Below are positions 10,801 to 19,900 of a stretch of DNA of 64,000 nt, one piece after another. Origin of the DNA: Apoderus coryli. Lineage: Eukaryota > Arthropoda > Insecta > Coleoptera > Attelabidae. The notes beneath the pieces are model-generated. The model was not told the origin of the DNA, did not search any database, and was given only the letters and a program-made list of their open reading frames with translations. Numbering within the stretch: position 1 is the first letter of the stretch; each line of letters begins with the position of its first letter. The translations under genes were made by a program, and so were the position numbers. The stretch is taken from the NCBI GenBank assembly GCA_911728435.2, contig OU452204.1, positions 1,550,001 to 1,614,000 on the forward strand. Direction: 5' to 3'.

Positions 10801-11489
10801 TACAAACAAAAATTGGAGACCTCAACCCAATATTCGTTCTCGCACACGGATTATAAAAGGTGATACCGGATCTAGTATTCAATCGTGGCACATTCAAATT
10901 TACTCTTGAAAGCAAGTATGAACAATCTATACTTGAGTGTAACAAGTATAAAGAAATCGCAGAGAATTCAATCTTCTTCTCAACTCCAAGCTTGGTATCT
11001 GAAACCTATCCGTCATTAATTTGTAATCAGTACCCCCTAGAGGGTACTGCCCATCTATCTTAAACATTAGATATTTCAGAAACCTACACTGTACTTTTTC
11101 AACTGAGTTTTGATGTGTTGTATGAAAAGGACACCATATTAGTGATCCATATTCCAGCTTGGAGCGTACATAAGTGAAATGCAGTGCTTTTAGAGTATCG
11201 ATATTTCTAAATCCTCTGCAATTCCTAACTACCTAATAGATAATATGATATGCTAAGAAGTGTAGCATAAAATATTTTACAAATTTAATTTTTGGTCATA
11301 AGCAACCCACGCAAATTAGCGGATTAGTCTATTAATTTAATTATTTAGAATACAACATACCCACTCTGGCGCAATAACTTCTAACATATCCATTTGTAAC
11401 CCTTGCATTTTTTCACAATGTTTCATTTTCATTCGACATAAGGAACAAAGGTGTGTACTAGTGTTTCGTGACTTAATTTTTTCTTCCAT
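4020..11489 (-). CDS. double-ZAD C2H2 zinc-finger protein, 3 exons
   Basis: Join of 11489-11361, 8084-7797 and 4898-4020 on the minus strand, 431 codons plus stop, all junctions in phase 0 with consensus splice sites (GTATGT/TTTTAG and GTAAGT/TTTCAG). The predicted protein has two zinc-binding ZAD units: C15/C18 with C54/C57, and C109/C112 with C150/C153. A linker follows, then about six C2H2 fingers (residues 232-407). Proteins of this class are nuclear DNA-binding factors in which ZAD mediates dimerisation. Both introns fall at the equivalent place inside each ZAD, after I-x-P-E-x, which suggests internal duplication of a ZAD exon pair. Introns of 3.3 and 2.9 kb are filled with transposon debris. 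Unlike its neighbours it has no stops or frameshifts, so it is the best candidate host gene here. Expression is not proven. Confidence 0.72.
5274..5594. other. open frame without support (inside intron 2)
   Basis: A 106-codon minus-strand frame lies here with no recognisable domain, inside intron 2 of the ZAD gene and next to the Transib end. It is probably chance. Confidence 0.3.
5626..7233 (+). mobile_element. Transib element, truncated
   Basis: The termini are inverted: CACAGTGGTACAAAA at 5626-5640 pairs with TTTTGTACCACTGTG ending at 7233, and a further GCTGGCC/GGCCAGC match lies inside. A perfect 5-bp duplication CGTCG flanks the element (5621-5625 and 7234-7238). Transib transposons have ends resembling the V(D)J RSS heptamer CACAGTG and make GC-rich 5-bp duplications, so both ends and target fit. 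The interior (1.6 kb) keeps only an N-terminal coding remnant at 6328-6798. It sits in intron 2 of the ZAD gene. Confidence 0.78.
6328..6798 (+). pseudogene. Transib transposase N-terminal fragment
   Basis: A ~156-codon frame opens after a TTTGCAG splice-acceptor-like site, so the first true codon is GAA and the apparent TTG start is not real. Near its end is the stretch SEDEAFSLLIETRLSKNQYQ followed by K-N-C-K-L-F-P-H-Y. This resembles the conserved N-terminal part of insect Transib transposases (E-A-L-S-L..LSK-Q-Y-x2-L/I-R..LYP-Y). It fits its position inside a Transib element. The RAG1-like catalytic core is missing. An ATG-led mini-exon at 5896 followed by GTACGT may have been the first exon, but its phase does not fit cleanly. 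Confidence 0.6.
7533..7740 (-). pseudogene. LINE ORF2 C-terminal fragment
   Basis: Minus-strand residues include KLRLCDALALLGLRYCDI followed by Q-K-F-Q-N-S-C-L-R-F. This parallels the post-RT thumb region of the LINE at 46.5-47.5 kb (KLCETLVLSYLNYCDI..Q-R-R-Q-N-S-C-L-R). It fuses by chance with exon 2 of the ZAD gene in one reading frame, but lies downstream of that exon's splice donor, within the intron. Confidence 0.6.
7797..8084 (-). CDS. ZAD zinc-finger gene, exon 2
   Basis: Opens after a TTTTAG acceptor at 8085-8086 and closes before GTAAGT at 7796-7791: 96 codons, phase 0 at both ends. It completes ZAD1 (CKRC, residues 54-57, then a helix-like V-I-K-L-F stretch) and begins ZAD2 (CRLC, residues 109-112). 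An ATG-initiated frame from 8036 also exists, but it would lose the CKRC pair that ZAD1 needs. Confidence 0.7.
8085..8640. other. intron sequence, nothing recognised
   Basis: Part of intron 1 of the ZAD gene between exon 2 and a mariner relic. Short open frames have no supporting features. Confidence 0.5.
8641..8850 (+). pseudogene. mariner transposase C-terminal relic
   Basis: Frames around 8730-8840 encode PYSLELAPSNFLP and, after a frame change, KHMKTRRKRFTSPEET. Together these mirror the C-terminal catalytic neighbourhood of mariner transposases (Y-S-P-D-L-A-P-S-D..L-F..L-K..G-x-R-F-x-S..E-E). Stops and frameshifts make it a dead fragment of about 200 bp. No terminal repeats were found. 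Confidence 0.5.
9059..9452 (+). pseudogene. LINE reverse-transcriptase fragment
   Basis: Two frames carry typical LINE segments. One is FKTDPRRFWSFLQGR with the following V-P-G-S/M-I region from the linker before RT. The other is VDVVDTDFQMAFNRIDYFIL, matching the RT palm motif (D-F-x-K-A-F-D..I-D-H). Catalytic FADD is absent, and a frameshift near 9250 separates the parts. It lies inside intron 1 of the ZAD gene on the opposite strand. Confidence 0.65.
9618..9662 (-). ncRNA. hammerhead-like motif
   Basis: On the minus strand CCA-CTGATGA is followed by a GAAGCT/AGCTTC stem, then GAAACATGTTTGG. The palindromic ACATGT would form a short stem III in a dimer, and TGG pairs with CCA as helix I. 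One extra T sits between the core and stem II, so the fold is imperfect. Confidence 0.4.
9785..10103. other. insertion in the left arm of the 9.5-10.5 kb palindrome
   Basis: In the right arm, GAGTTATTT is continuous with ATATACAA. In the left arm ~319 bp separate the equivalent bases. No clear terminal repeats were seen, so it could be an insertion here or a deletion in the other arm. Confidence 0.5.
10348..10392 (+). ncRNA. hammerhead-like motif
   Basis: Mirror copy of the 9618-9662 motif in the right arm of the palindrome: CTGATGA at 10354-10360, stem GAAGCT/AGCTTC, then GAAACATGTTTGG. It has the same one-base bulge before stem II. Confidence 0.4.
10640..11230 (-). pseudogene. LINE ORF2 C-terminus and 3' tail
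   Basis: Minus-strand translation gives, in pieces, SKLEYGSLIWCPFH, FLKYLMFKIDGQYP, and then L-H-S-S-I-D-C..VPRLNTRS..RTNIGLRSPI. This is the conserved C-terminal region after RT in CR1/Jockey-group LINEs, and it aligns with the element at 36.3-36.7 kb. Several frameshifts and stops interrupt it. It ends with a 3' tail carrying CACAATAAGCCCATGAGGCT (minus strand), which recurs at 41.04 and 61.49 kb. Confidence 0.7.
11361..11489 (-). CDS. ZAD zinc-finger gene, exon 1
   Basis: Begins with ATG at 11489-11487 and encodes 43 residues with one C-x2-C pair (CSLC, residues 15-18), the first half of ZAD1. It ends ..APEW, directly followed by a GTATGT donor. The start was chosen because it is the first ATG in frame and the next upstream sequence has no supporting coding signal. 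No promoter motif was identified. Confidence 0.65.
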
Positions 11490-11499
11490 CGCTGTAAAT

Positions 11500-12130
11500 T
11501 ATGATTAATTAGTTAATCTAATAAACGAGAGTAAGAGATGAAGATATTTGAGATATACACTTTTTAGGCAAAACCCCATGTCTAGAAGTCCCGCTGCTGT
11601 ACCATAATTTTTTACCACAAATTTCGAGACCGTAGCGGGAACATGAAACATCAATTTCATCAAAACTTTTATAACATGGTTTTAACTAATACGGAAATAA
11701 ATAAATTACCTTGGTTTCCTACAATTTACTAGTATCTCATATAAACTATATTCTGGGACTCCTTGTCAATAAAAGCACTTTACGCACTTCCAGAGATTGA
11801 GTTCCAGATAGGAATTTTAAAAAATCGTAGTTTCATAAAAATATATTATAAAACAATCCAAACTTGGATATGTTCGGCTCGCATCATCACTGGCAAAAAT
11901 TTAATAGAAATATAATATTAAAAAAATTGAAAATGGTTAATTCGAAAACATTGATATATTAACCAATAAGATATAACTATTTAATATATAAAATTATTCT
12001 TCTATGTTTTTTTAAGTATGGGCCACCCTACCAAAGACTACAGAATACATATAGTATTTAGTAATATTTCCCTAGACTCTATAGGCACAGAATAACCAAT
12101 CTGTGCTATAGGCATGGTACACAAACTCTC
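11500..12130. other. unassigned; one degenerate hammerhead-like motif
   Basis: No gene is supported. On the minus strand near 11870-11905 the string CCA-GTGATGATG..GAACATATCC resembles a mutated copy of the hammerhead-like motif (C3 changed to G). ATG-proximal promoter sequence of the ZAD gene would lie at the left of this interval, but no motif was identified. Confidence 0.35.
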
Positions 12131-12134
12131 TAGG

Positions 12135-12455
12135 TAGGATATAGACCGGTTCAGAATAAGTAAGAGTTCGCGCAGTGACGTCATCTGTGCCAAGAGAATA
12201 CTTGCATGACATGCGCAGTATGGTATATGAGGCTTGGATTCTATAACCAAATAATTATTTTTAACTTGTAGCACTAAAAAGAATAGAATAGACTTATTGC
12301 CGTCACCACTGTTGGTTCTTTACAAGTTAAAAATAATTGTTTGGTTATCGAATCCACGCCTCATATGCAATACAGTGCATGTCATGCAAGTATTCGCTTG
12401 GCACAGATGACGTCACTGCGCGAACTCTACTTATTTTGAACCGGTCGATATCCTA
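12135..12455. mobile_element. hairpin MITE
   Basis: Two ~140 bp inverted arms (12135-12275 and 12318-12455) start TAGGATATAGACCGGTTC and include GCGCGAACTCT, TGACGTCA and CTTGCATGACATG on both sides. A short loop is centred near 12296. The left arm's outer sequence (CTCTCTAGGTAGGATA) recurs at 28.9-29.0 kb, so this is a repeat family. It is non-coding. Confidence 0.65.
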
Positions 12456-12844
12456 TTATTAAATAAACATTTAAAAACATGTAAATACTACACTTTATTG
12501 TCTAACAGGTGGAAACCCAAGACAAGACAAAAAATAAATACAATATTCAAGTAATAATTAAACAATGATTACAATAAACAAACTATCTATTAGTATGAAC
12601 AAAATGCACAAAGTGAATTACCGCAACCAATGATCACAACACAGATACAGCTGTATAAAAATAAAATAATCAAAATTAGCCAAAACTCTCAGCGCATAGA
12701 TGCAGCGATAGAGCATGTTTAAAAATACAGATCTTAACATCGAAGAAATCAATATTTTCGACTCCCAAGGAATTGCAATCGTTGCAAGCTCGCCATAAGG
12801 GTGTTCTGGATTCGTAGTTAGTACCAAATGTGCAAAATACATTT
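12456..12844. other. nothing recognised
   Basis: AT-rich sequence between the hairpin MITE and the large palindrome. Short open frames have no support. Confidence 0.5.
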
Positions 12845-13088
12845 ACTTATAGCAAAGATTAATCTACACAATAGATATTCAGCGTATATGGGAAATAAAA
12901 CAAAAATTGAAACTGTCTCGACACGAGCTACATCTATTAGAAAAACATGCAACCATGGAAATTATGGAAATTGTAGATGGCGTTATATTTATTGTGTTGA
13001 AATAAAATAATCATATGGGCAATGTTAGACAAGGACGAGTATACTTTCCCCTACGAGGTGGGAGTTTGTTTTTATATTATAGGTATCA
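12845..13088 (+). repeat. module U, left copy (~240 bp)
   Basis: This block is repeated almost unchanged in inverted orientation at 23216-23450. Both copies carry TATGGGAAATAAAAC, TGTCTCGACACGAGC and CCCCTACGAGGTGGG, and start with the AAAGATTAATCTACAC edge motif. Confidence 0.75.
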
Positions 13089-15124
13089 TCAAAGATTAAT
13101 CTACACAATAGATAGTCAGCCCAATGCATTAAAATCAGAACATCTCTAAGTATGCCTGCCACTACGTGGCGTAGACTAGCGTGTAAAGCATAGAGCAGTA
13201 TTGTCACAGCCAGAAACCGTTTTGTAGTTTATTAATATCAAAAACAAAACGCAACGTATAACAATTATTTAGATCATTTGCAACAGATATGCACCGCCAA
13301 TGCTGTATTGTCAGAGAGAGAAATTGATGAAATTCTGTATTAATCTGGAGGGGATACGCAGGGAGGGTAGAAAAAAAACAAGCGAATGTGGTGTGTGTCG
13401 TGCTGTTGCCAATTCGTCGGTAAAAGAAACACACAGGGTGATTTATTACAAGTACAGTATTGAAATAAAAGCCTAATCTCTATGAATTAAATTTAATATA
13501 ATAATATTTAATCCATGTCATACATGTTTCAAGACTAGACCAGTCCCATGATCAGTGGCGAACAATCGTTAAATGAAAAGCTTTTAGATAGAAACATACT
13601 TTTGACTAAATATTTCACGTAGACAATGTGGCAAAGATGTAACAAGATTGTTGTAAATCTTATAATACCTATAATAAAAAAATTATCAGTGCTACCTATA
13701 TTATATTAGGTATACCTATTATAATAGTCTGTCTCTTCATCAGGTATAAGTTCCACTTTATCGGTTTAAATTTTACTTCTTTTTAATGTTTCTTCGGGTA
13801 AATAATAAGTTCGGTAGGAATAGGGCTTTGGGTATGAAACAAAAAAGATAGAAAATAGAAATTTGATATAGGGGTAGTTCTAAGCATTTACAAGTTTGTG
13901 ACGTGTAGCGATTTTCGATGCCGCCCCCGGAGGTATACATGAGGGCGGCGCAATGCCGTTTTAAATATCTCGTTTCGCTTTCTTGGAAAATAAAAAATTA
14001 TAACTGATAACTGAAACTTAGTACTTAATACGTGGGCGTAAGAGGTAAGCTCACTTCACAGGTCTCTATTAATGAAAGAAAGTTAACATTTTGAGCATCT
14101 GCGTAAAATTAAATGTATCCGTTTGGTGGGTAGTTTTGATTACAATAAGTCGGTGCCAAGCCCAAGCCCGAAACAAAATAAATCTATATTTACCTACTAC
14201 TTATTTGGCTTGGTACCGACTATTATGTGCATTGTTGTCTTTTGAATGATATTTGTATTTTGTTATTTTTCGTATTTTTTATTAGTTCTTTTGACAGCTC
14301 TGGTGTCATCAATACACCTGTATCCCGAATTGCACCAAATTGCGATGCTATTGAACAAGCATATAATCCTAAATATAATATTCTTTTTGAACTACCTGTA
14401 TCTCGAAAACCAAGCCGTAGCGGACCCATGTACATATGAAATTTGTATCTTAAAATTAGTCAAAGAATCACCCTTTAAAGTTTGTACAAGTACTTATGCA
14501 ACACCCTGTATACATAGATACTTTGATTTGCAATTTGCAAATCTGTCAAACTAGGTAATGCTGTTTTTTTTTATTTACTTTCAAATATGGTGTTATGTAA
14601 TTGTATTCAAATTAAATGTTTGGGGATGATATTTACGAGTTTTATTTTTTTATATAGAGAAACTGTTATTCAGTTTTTAAGGATCAATCTGAAGCAGACG
14701 ATTGTACTTGTTAAAACATGAAAAAAGTTATTGTCGTGATACTTTTAACACCCTGTTGGTGGGTTTTTAAAGCTTTTTACGAAACGTGTTAACAATACAA
14801 TCTACATAAATCGTTAGTTTTTTAAAGTTTTATGATCATTGCACAAAAACCAATATTAGGGAGACTGTAAGTTTTTTTTCAATTCGGCGTTGCAGAATTT
14901 GAACCTAATTGTGATAATTGTGTTATTTTACTAGTATAGATATTTTTGAGTAAATTAATTCGGTTATAATCGATGAGTAGAATCTTTGGAGTAAAATACA
15001 TTTCACAAAAACCCTGAACCATATTTCTCAATAGATTTAAATTTTCATTAAAAACAGATTAAAAATTCTAATTTTTTACATCCTGCATTTCGAAACCGTA
15101 TTTTTTTAAATAATTATTGTCATG
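13089..15124 (+). repeat. palindrome left arm, outer part
   Basis: Pairs in inverted orientation with about 24048-25502 and 26387-26950. A ~34 bp stretch near 13204-13238 is missing from the right arm. Near 13512-13556 (minus strand) lies a degenerate hammerhead-like motif reading CTGATCA..GAAACATGTATG. Mirror-image open frames near 14.22-14.55 and 24.62-24.95 kb are by-products of the palindrome and are not treated as genes. Confidence 0.75.
15121..15124. repeat. target site duplication CATG (5')
   Basis: CATG directly precedes the 5' LTR and is repeated after the 3' LTR at 22609-22612. The intact target is present once at 24048-24051 in the other palindrome arm. Confidence 0.9.
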
Positions 15125-15330
15125 AGTTATATGATGGTCCACTCCGTATAAATGCTGACCAAGCGAGATCAAATGACACCGCAGTAAACATTATATATAG
15201 GAAGAAGACGCTATTTTTCAAGTTCAGTTATAATAATTTTATTTGTTAATATAAACCAGAAATATTGTAATTTTGTATTTTGAAAATAAAGTTTTTTAAA
15301 AAGGGAAACTCCGGGCTAAGAAAATTAATT
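15125..15330 (+). repeat. 5' LTR of errantivirus
   Basis: 206 bp, AGTTATATG...ATTAATT. It contains TATATATA at 15192-15199 as a likely TATA element and AATAAA at 15285-15290 as a likely polyadenylation signal. Confidence 0.93.
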
Positions 15331-15347
15331 GGCGCAGTCAGTAGGAT
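15330..15347 (+). promoter_or_regulatory. primer binding site (tRNA-Ser type)
   Basis: TGGCGCAGTCAGTAGGA begins at the last base of the LTR. It is complementary to the 3' end of serine tRNA (..TGCGCCA), the primer used by 17.6/297-type errantiviruses. Confidence 0.8.
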
Positions 15348-15610
15348 TTTCGGAAGTGTGCGAATCAATCGTATTGCTTTTTCGTGTCAACGGATTTACC
15401 GAAAATACGAACCTTTGTTGTGACGTTGGTGCGAGGGTGTTTTATAGAAGGGACTTTCTGGACATCGAAAAATCCCAATCTATCGCAGAACTATAAAGTG
15501 CTCTTGAACAATCGATCATCGGTCGATATAATCAATATTGTCTATCGTCGCAAGGACTAAGTGATTGAGAAGGACCATCATCGCCTAATCAAGACTTGGA
15601 ACTTATAGTA

Positions 15611-15641
15611 ATGGCCAGAGCGAACCTGATTGTATTAGTGT
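15611..15641 (+). promoter_or_regulatory. env leader exon and 5' splice donor
   Basis: An ATG at 15611 opens a 29-nt coding stretch that ends at 15639, just before GTAAGT. Splicing from here to the acceptor at 20701-20702 keeps the env frame (29 + 1681 nt is divisible by three). The leader codons are hydrophobic, as expected for the start of a signal peptide. The donor lies 15 nt before the gag ATG, so gag and env share one leader, as in gypsy-group elements. Confidence 0.65.
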
Positions 15642-15655
15642 AAGTGATAAATGTA

Positions 15656-16969
15656 ATGTCAATCAATAATCTTATCGAAAATTTAGAAAATCTCTCATTG
15701 CAAACTCCTTCAACTGACTCTGCTATTTACGACCAAAACTTAGAAGTCAATATTAAAGATAATTTGAATGAAATTATTGCTTTAGATAATAGTAATAGCA
15801 AAATGGCAAATACTTTTAAACCTGAATATCTAAACTGTGTTCCTACCTTCGACGGTAACGCTAATGATTTAAACAGATATTTATCTACTTGCCAAACTTT
15901 GATTGATTCTTTTTACGACATAGCTAACCCAAATAATTTTCACAATATATACCTATTAAATTCTTTAATTGGCAAACTTAGTGGTCATGCTAAATTAGTT
16001 GTAAACATCCAAAATGTTAACACCTGGAATGAACTTAAGGACACCTTAAGACGTAATTTTGCCGATCAAAGAGACGAAACTTGTTTAAATAGGGATCTGG
16101 TTATGATGAGACAAGCACCTAATGAAAAACCTAGTCAATTTTACGACAGGATTTTACACATACTAAATCTTTTATGTTCTTTTGTTGATGCGCACGAATT
16201 ATCAGTTGCTGGTAAAACATTAAAAAGAAATTTGTATAACGACCTTGCCTTGAAAACATTCCTATCGGGATTAAAAGAGCCTCTGGGAACTACAATCAGA
16301 TGTATGCGTCCCGCTACTCTAATGCAAGCACTACAATTTGTTTCACAAGAGGATAATATTCATTATTTTCAAAACCAAAATAAACCTAATATATCCTTTA
16401 AAAATAATACTCAAAATTTTAGGCCCATGCAACAAAACCTATATACGCGACCCTTTCAAACTAACTTTTCACAAAGACCTTTTAATTATCAAACTTCAAA
16501 CAATGCTTTTCGAACGAATTTTTCTCCACAGTCGGTTAATATTCGACCTCGTTTTAACGGAACAAGATTCCCCACAAACTCGCAAGTTTTTGGCAGACCA
16601 AATAACAATGGAACTAATGTTTTTAAACCTCAAAATGTAAAACAACCTACACCCACACCCATGTCTGGCATAGAAACTTCTCAATTTAAACCCTTTACAA
16701 ATCAACCTAATAATAATTATAACCCACCTAAATTCACTTTTGAAGAACTATACAATGTAGAATCACATGACCTACCTCAACAAGACTATTATTACGATGA
16801 GAGCCAGTACAATGAACCTAACCAATATCAAGATTTCTACTCTGCATATCCTAACCAATACGAACACTCCTGCGATGACCTACCTCAACAAGAACAACCA
16901 GTTAATAATCAGCCTGTAGAAAATGCTTCAAATTTTCGACAGGACGGCCAGGAAACCCCGAACGGTTAG
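15656..16969 (+). CDS. gag: errantivirus Gag
   Basis: 437 codons from the ATG at 15656; the frame also extends to a GTG at 15644, which is not needed. It encodes the structural polyprotein that packages element RNA. An N-terminal ~230 residues are capsid-like (a W-N-E-L-K-D-T-L-R-R-N-F-A-D-Q-R segment typical of retrotransposon Gag). A long Asn/Gln/Pro/Phe-rich C-terminal tail has repeated N-x-R-P and FRT/NFS motifs. No CCHC zinc knuckle is present, as is usual in errantiviruses. The end overlaps the pol frame by 61 nt. Confidence 0.92.
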   Translation: MSINNLIENLENLSLQTPSTDSAIYDQNLEVNIKDNLNEIIALDNSNSKMANTFKPEYLNCVPTFDGNANDLNRYLSTCQTLIDSFYDIANPNNFHNIYLLNSLIGKLSGHAKLVVNIQNVNTWNELKDTLRRNFADQRDETCLNRDLVMMRQAPNEKPSQFYDRILHILNLLCSFVDAHELSVAGKTLKRNLYNDLALKTFLSGLKEPLGTTIRCMRPATLMQALQFVSQEDNIHYFQNQNKPNISFKNNTQNFRPMQQNLYTRPFQTNFSQRPFNYQTSNNAFRTNFSPQSVNIRPRFNGTRFPTNSQVFGRPNNNGTNVFKPQNVKQPTPTPMSGIETSQFKPFTNQPNNNYNPPKFTFEELYNVESHDLPQQDYYYDESQYNEPNQYQDFYSAYPNQYEHSCDDLPQQEQPVNNQPVENASNFRQDGQETPNG

Positions 16970-19900
16970 AAACACCTACAATATCTTTTAATATGTCCAA
17001 CCCTAACGAATTATCATACATTATATTTCCAGAAAATAACCTTAAAATTTTGATAGATTCCGGTTCAAGTAATTCATTTTTGGACCCGATTCTTGCCAAA
17101 AAGTTATTTCCGAATAAAATAATAGACGATCCATTCGTTGTGTCTACAGTATATCAGAAATCAGCTCATAGACATAGTGTTCTTATGCCTGCTTCAAAAT
17201 TATTTAATTTACCCGAAAATAAAGATTTAAAATTCTACCTATTTAAATTTCATAATATTTTTGATGGACTTTTAGGTTTAGATAATTTAAAATTATTGCA
17301 AGCAACTTTAGACTACAATAACAACTATTTAGTTACACCGTACACGCATATTAAGTTACAATTCCAGAAAACAAGATGTGAACTAAACAATATAACGATC
17401 CCACCGCGTGTCGAACAAGTAATTATGATTAGGACTTCCATAAAAAATGGTGATATTATAATACCACATCAAAAATTTCATAACTGTGAAATCCCAGAAT
17501 CACTATCAACTGCAAAAAAAGGCTTTGCACTCACAACTATTTTAAACAATACCTGTGAATCCATTACGTTAGACCTATCAGAACCCATAGGCGTAGAACA
17601 ATTCAATTCTAAGGTAATGTCGGAAATAAATTTAAACAATATTGACGAATCCCCAAAATTTTCAAATAAACTTGACCTTTCCAAATTTCGTACAGACCAT
17701 CTAAATGAAGAAGAAAAAATAAAAATTTTAAATTTAATTAGAAATTATTCAGACATTTTTTATAATGAAAATGATCAACTGACGTTTACAAGTAAAATCA
17801 AACATCGCATAAGAACTACGGACGAAATCCCCGTTTATACCAAATCATACCGTTACCCAACTATCCATAAGGAAGAAGTCCAAAAACAAATAACTAAAAT
17901 GTTAGACCAACAAATCATCCAACCAAGCACCTCGCCTTGGAGTTCACCAATCTGGGTAGTACCCAAAAAGGCAGACGCTTCCGGCCAACAAAAATGGCGT
18001 GTTGTAGTAGACTTCAGAGGACTTAATGCTAAAACCTTAGACGATAGGTACCCACTGCCTAATATCACGGATATACTGGACAAATTGGGCAAATGCCAAT
18101 ATTTTACCACATTGGATCTGGCTAGTGGCTTCCACCAGATACAAATGCACGAACAAGATATCGAAAAAACTGCATTTAGTACAGAACGTGGACATTATGA
18201 ATTTTTAAGAATGCCATTTGGGCTGAAGAACGCTCCAGCGACCTTCCAAAGAATTATGGATAATATCCTTCGTGGCATCCAAAATGAGAAATGCCTGGTG
18301 TACCTGGATGACATAATTTTGTTCTCCACCTCACTCCAAGAGCATTTAGACGCGCTCAAAGACGTTTTCCAAAGACTTCGAAACTCCAATTTCAAGATAC
18401 AGTTGGACAAAAGCGAATTCTTACGTAAAGAAGTTGCCTATTTTGGACATATTGTAAAACCAGACGGCGTTAGGCCAAACCCTGACAAAATAATAAGTAT
18501 AAAGAAATATCCCATTCCAAAAACTACCAAACAAATTAAAGGATTCCTCGGATTGCTCGGATACTACAGGAGATTCATTAAGGACTTTGCTAAGATCACC
18601 AAACCACTAACGAAATGTCTAAAAAAGGGAGCAACAATTAAACACGACAAAGAATTTGTGGAGTGCTTTGAACTTTGTAAGAACTTACTGACAAACGAAC
18701 CTATCTTACAATATCCGGACTTCTCACAGCCATTCAACCTTACAACAGATGCAAGCAATGTAGCTTTAGGCGCAATTCTTTCACAAGGTCCCATAGGACA
18801 AGACCTCCCGGTAGCATACGCCTCACGTACACTCAACGACTCAGAAAGAAACTATTCCACCACAGAAAAGGAACTTTTAGCTTTGGTATGGGCAACCAAA
18901 TATTTTAGGCCTTACATTTTTGGAAGGAAATTAAATTTAATTACCGACCATAAACCCCTCCAATGGCTTTTCTCGGCTAAAGACCTCGGATCGAAATTGT
19001 TAAGATGGCGCATAAAACTAGATGAATATTTCCCCGAAATAAAGTACAAAAAAGGTAGATTAAATACTAATGCTGACGCGTTGTCACGCATCGAAATTCA
19101 CACTAAAGAAACGCACGAAAAATTTTCCCTAAAAGATTATATCGAAGACTTTAATAAACAACTAGAAAACGAAACAGCTGACCACAACACCGACCAAATT
19201 TCAACTATTGCCCAAGTGGACGACACTGACAACACTCGATACAACGACATAGAACTCCCAGTACCTAATGATGATGCAGCGAACAACGATAACATGACTA
19301 TACATACAAACGTAAACGAAGACCCCATAGTCGACATTCCAATACATGATATTCCTGTAAACTACGGTGCGAATCAAATAATTATACAACAAGTACTACA
19401 TTCCCCTGCAAAACCAAAATTGACAATCTTATTTGAAAAGAAACGCCGCTATATCATCCAAATTTCCAAAAGTAATTTTGATGTCGATATTTTAAATACA
19501 TTTAAAGAAATTATCGTGCCTGATAAGCAATATTATCTTTATTTTGAAAAATCAGATATTTACGAACCATTTTGTGAAGTTATAAGAAAAACATTCAAAT
19601 GGCCTTCACTAAAGTTAAGACGTTGTTTAAAGAAATTAATAGACGTTACCGATAAAACTGAAATTTGTGACATCATAAAAATGTATCATGAATCAAAAAA
19701 TAATCATAGAGGCATCGACGAAACCCTCGAAAGAATTAAACAAAAATATTATTGGCCAAACCAAAAAGACTCTGTACAAACCTATATAAACAATTGTGAA
19801 ATTTGTCAAAGAAGTAAATACGAACGTCACCCTATAAATATGCAAATGAACGTCACACCTACTGCTTCCCGTCCTTTTCAAATAATTCATATAGACGTAT

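Noticed and set aside
14223..14554. Open frames on both strands, mirrored at 24618-24949
   Set aside because: They are reverse-complement images of one another in the two palindrome arms, with no domain, poor composition and GGGTGTT transposon words inside.
15331..15347. tRNA-like match
   Set aside because: It is only the 17-nt primer binding site complementary to a tRNA 3' end; no cloverleaf is present.
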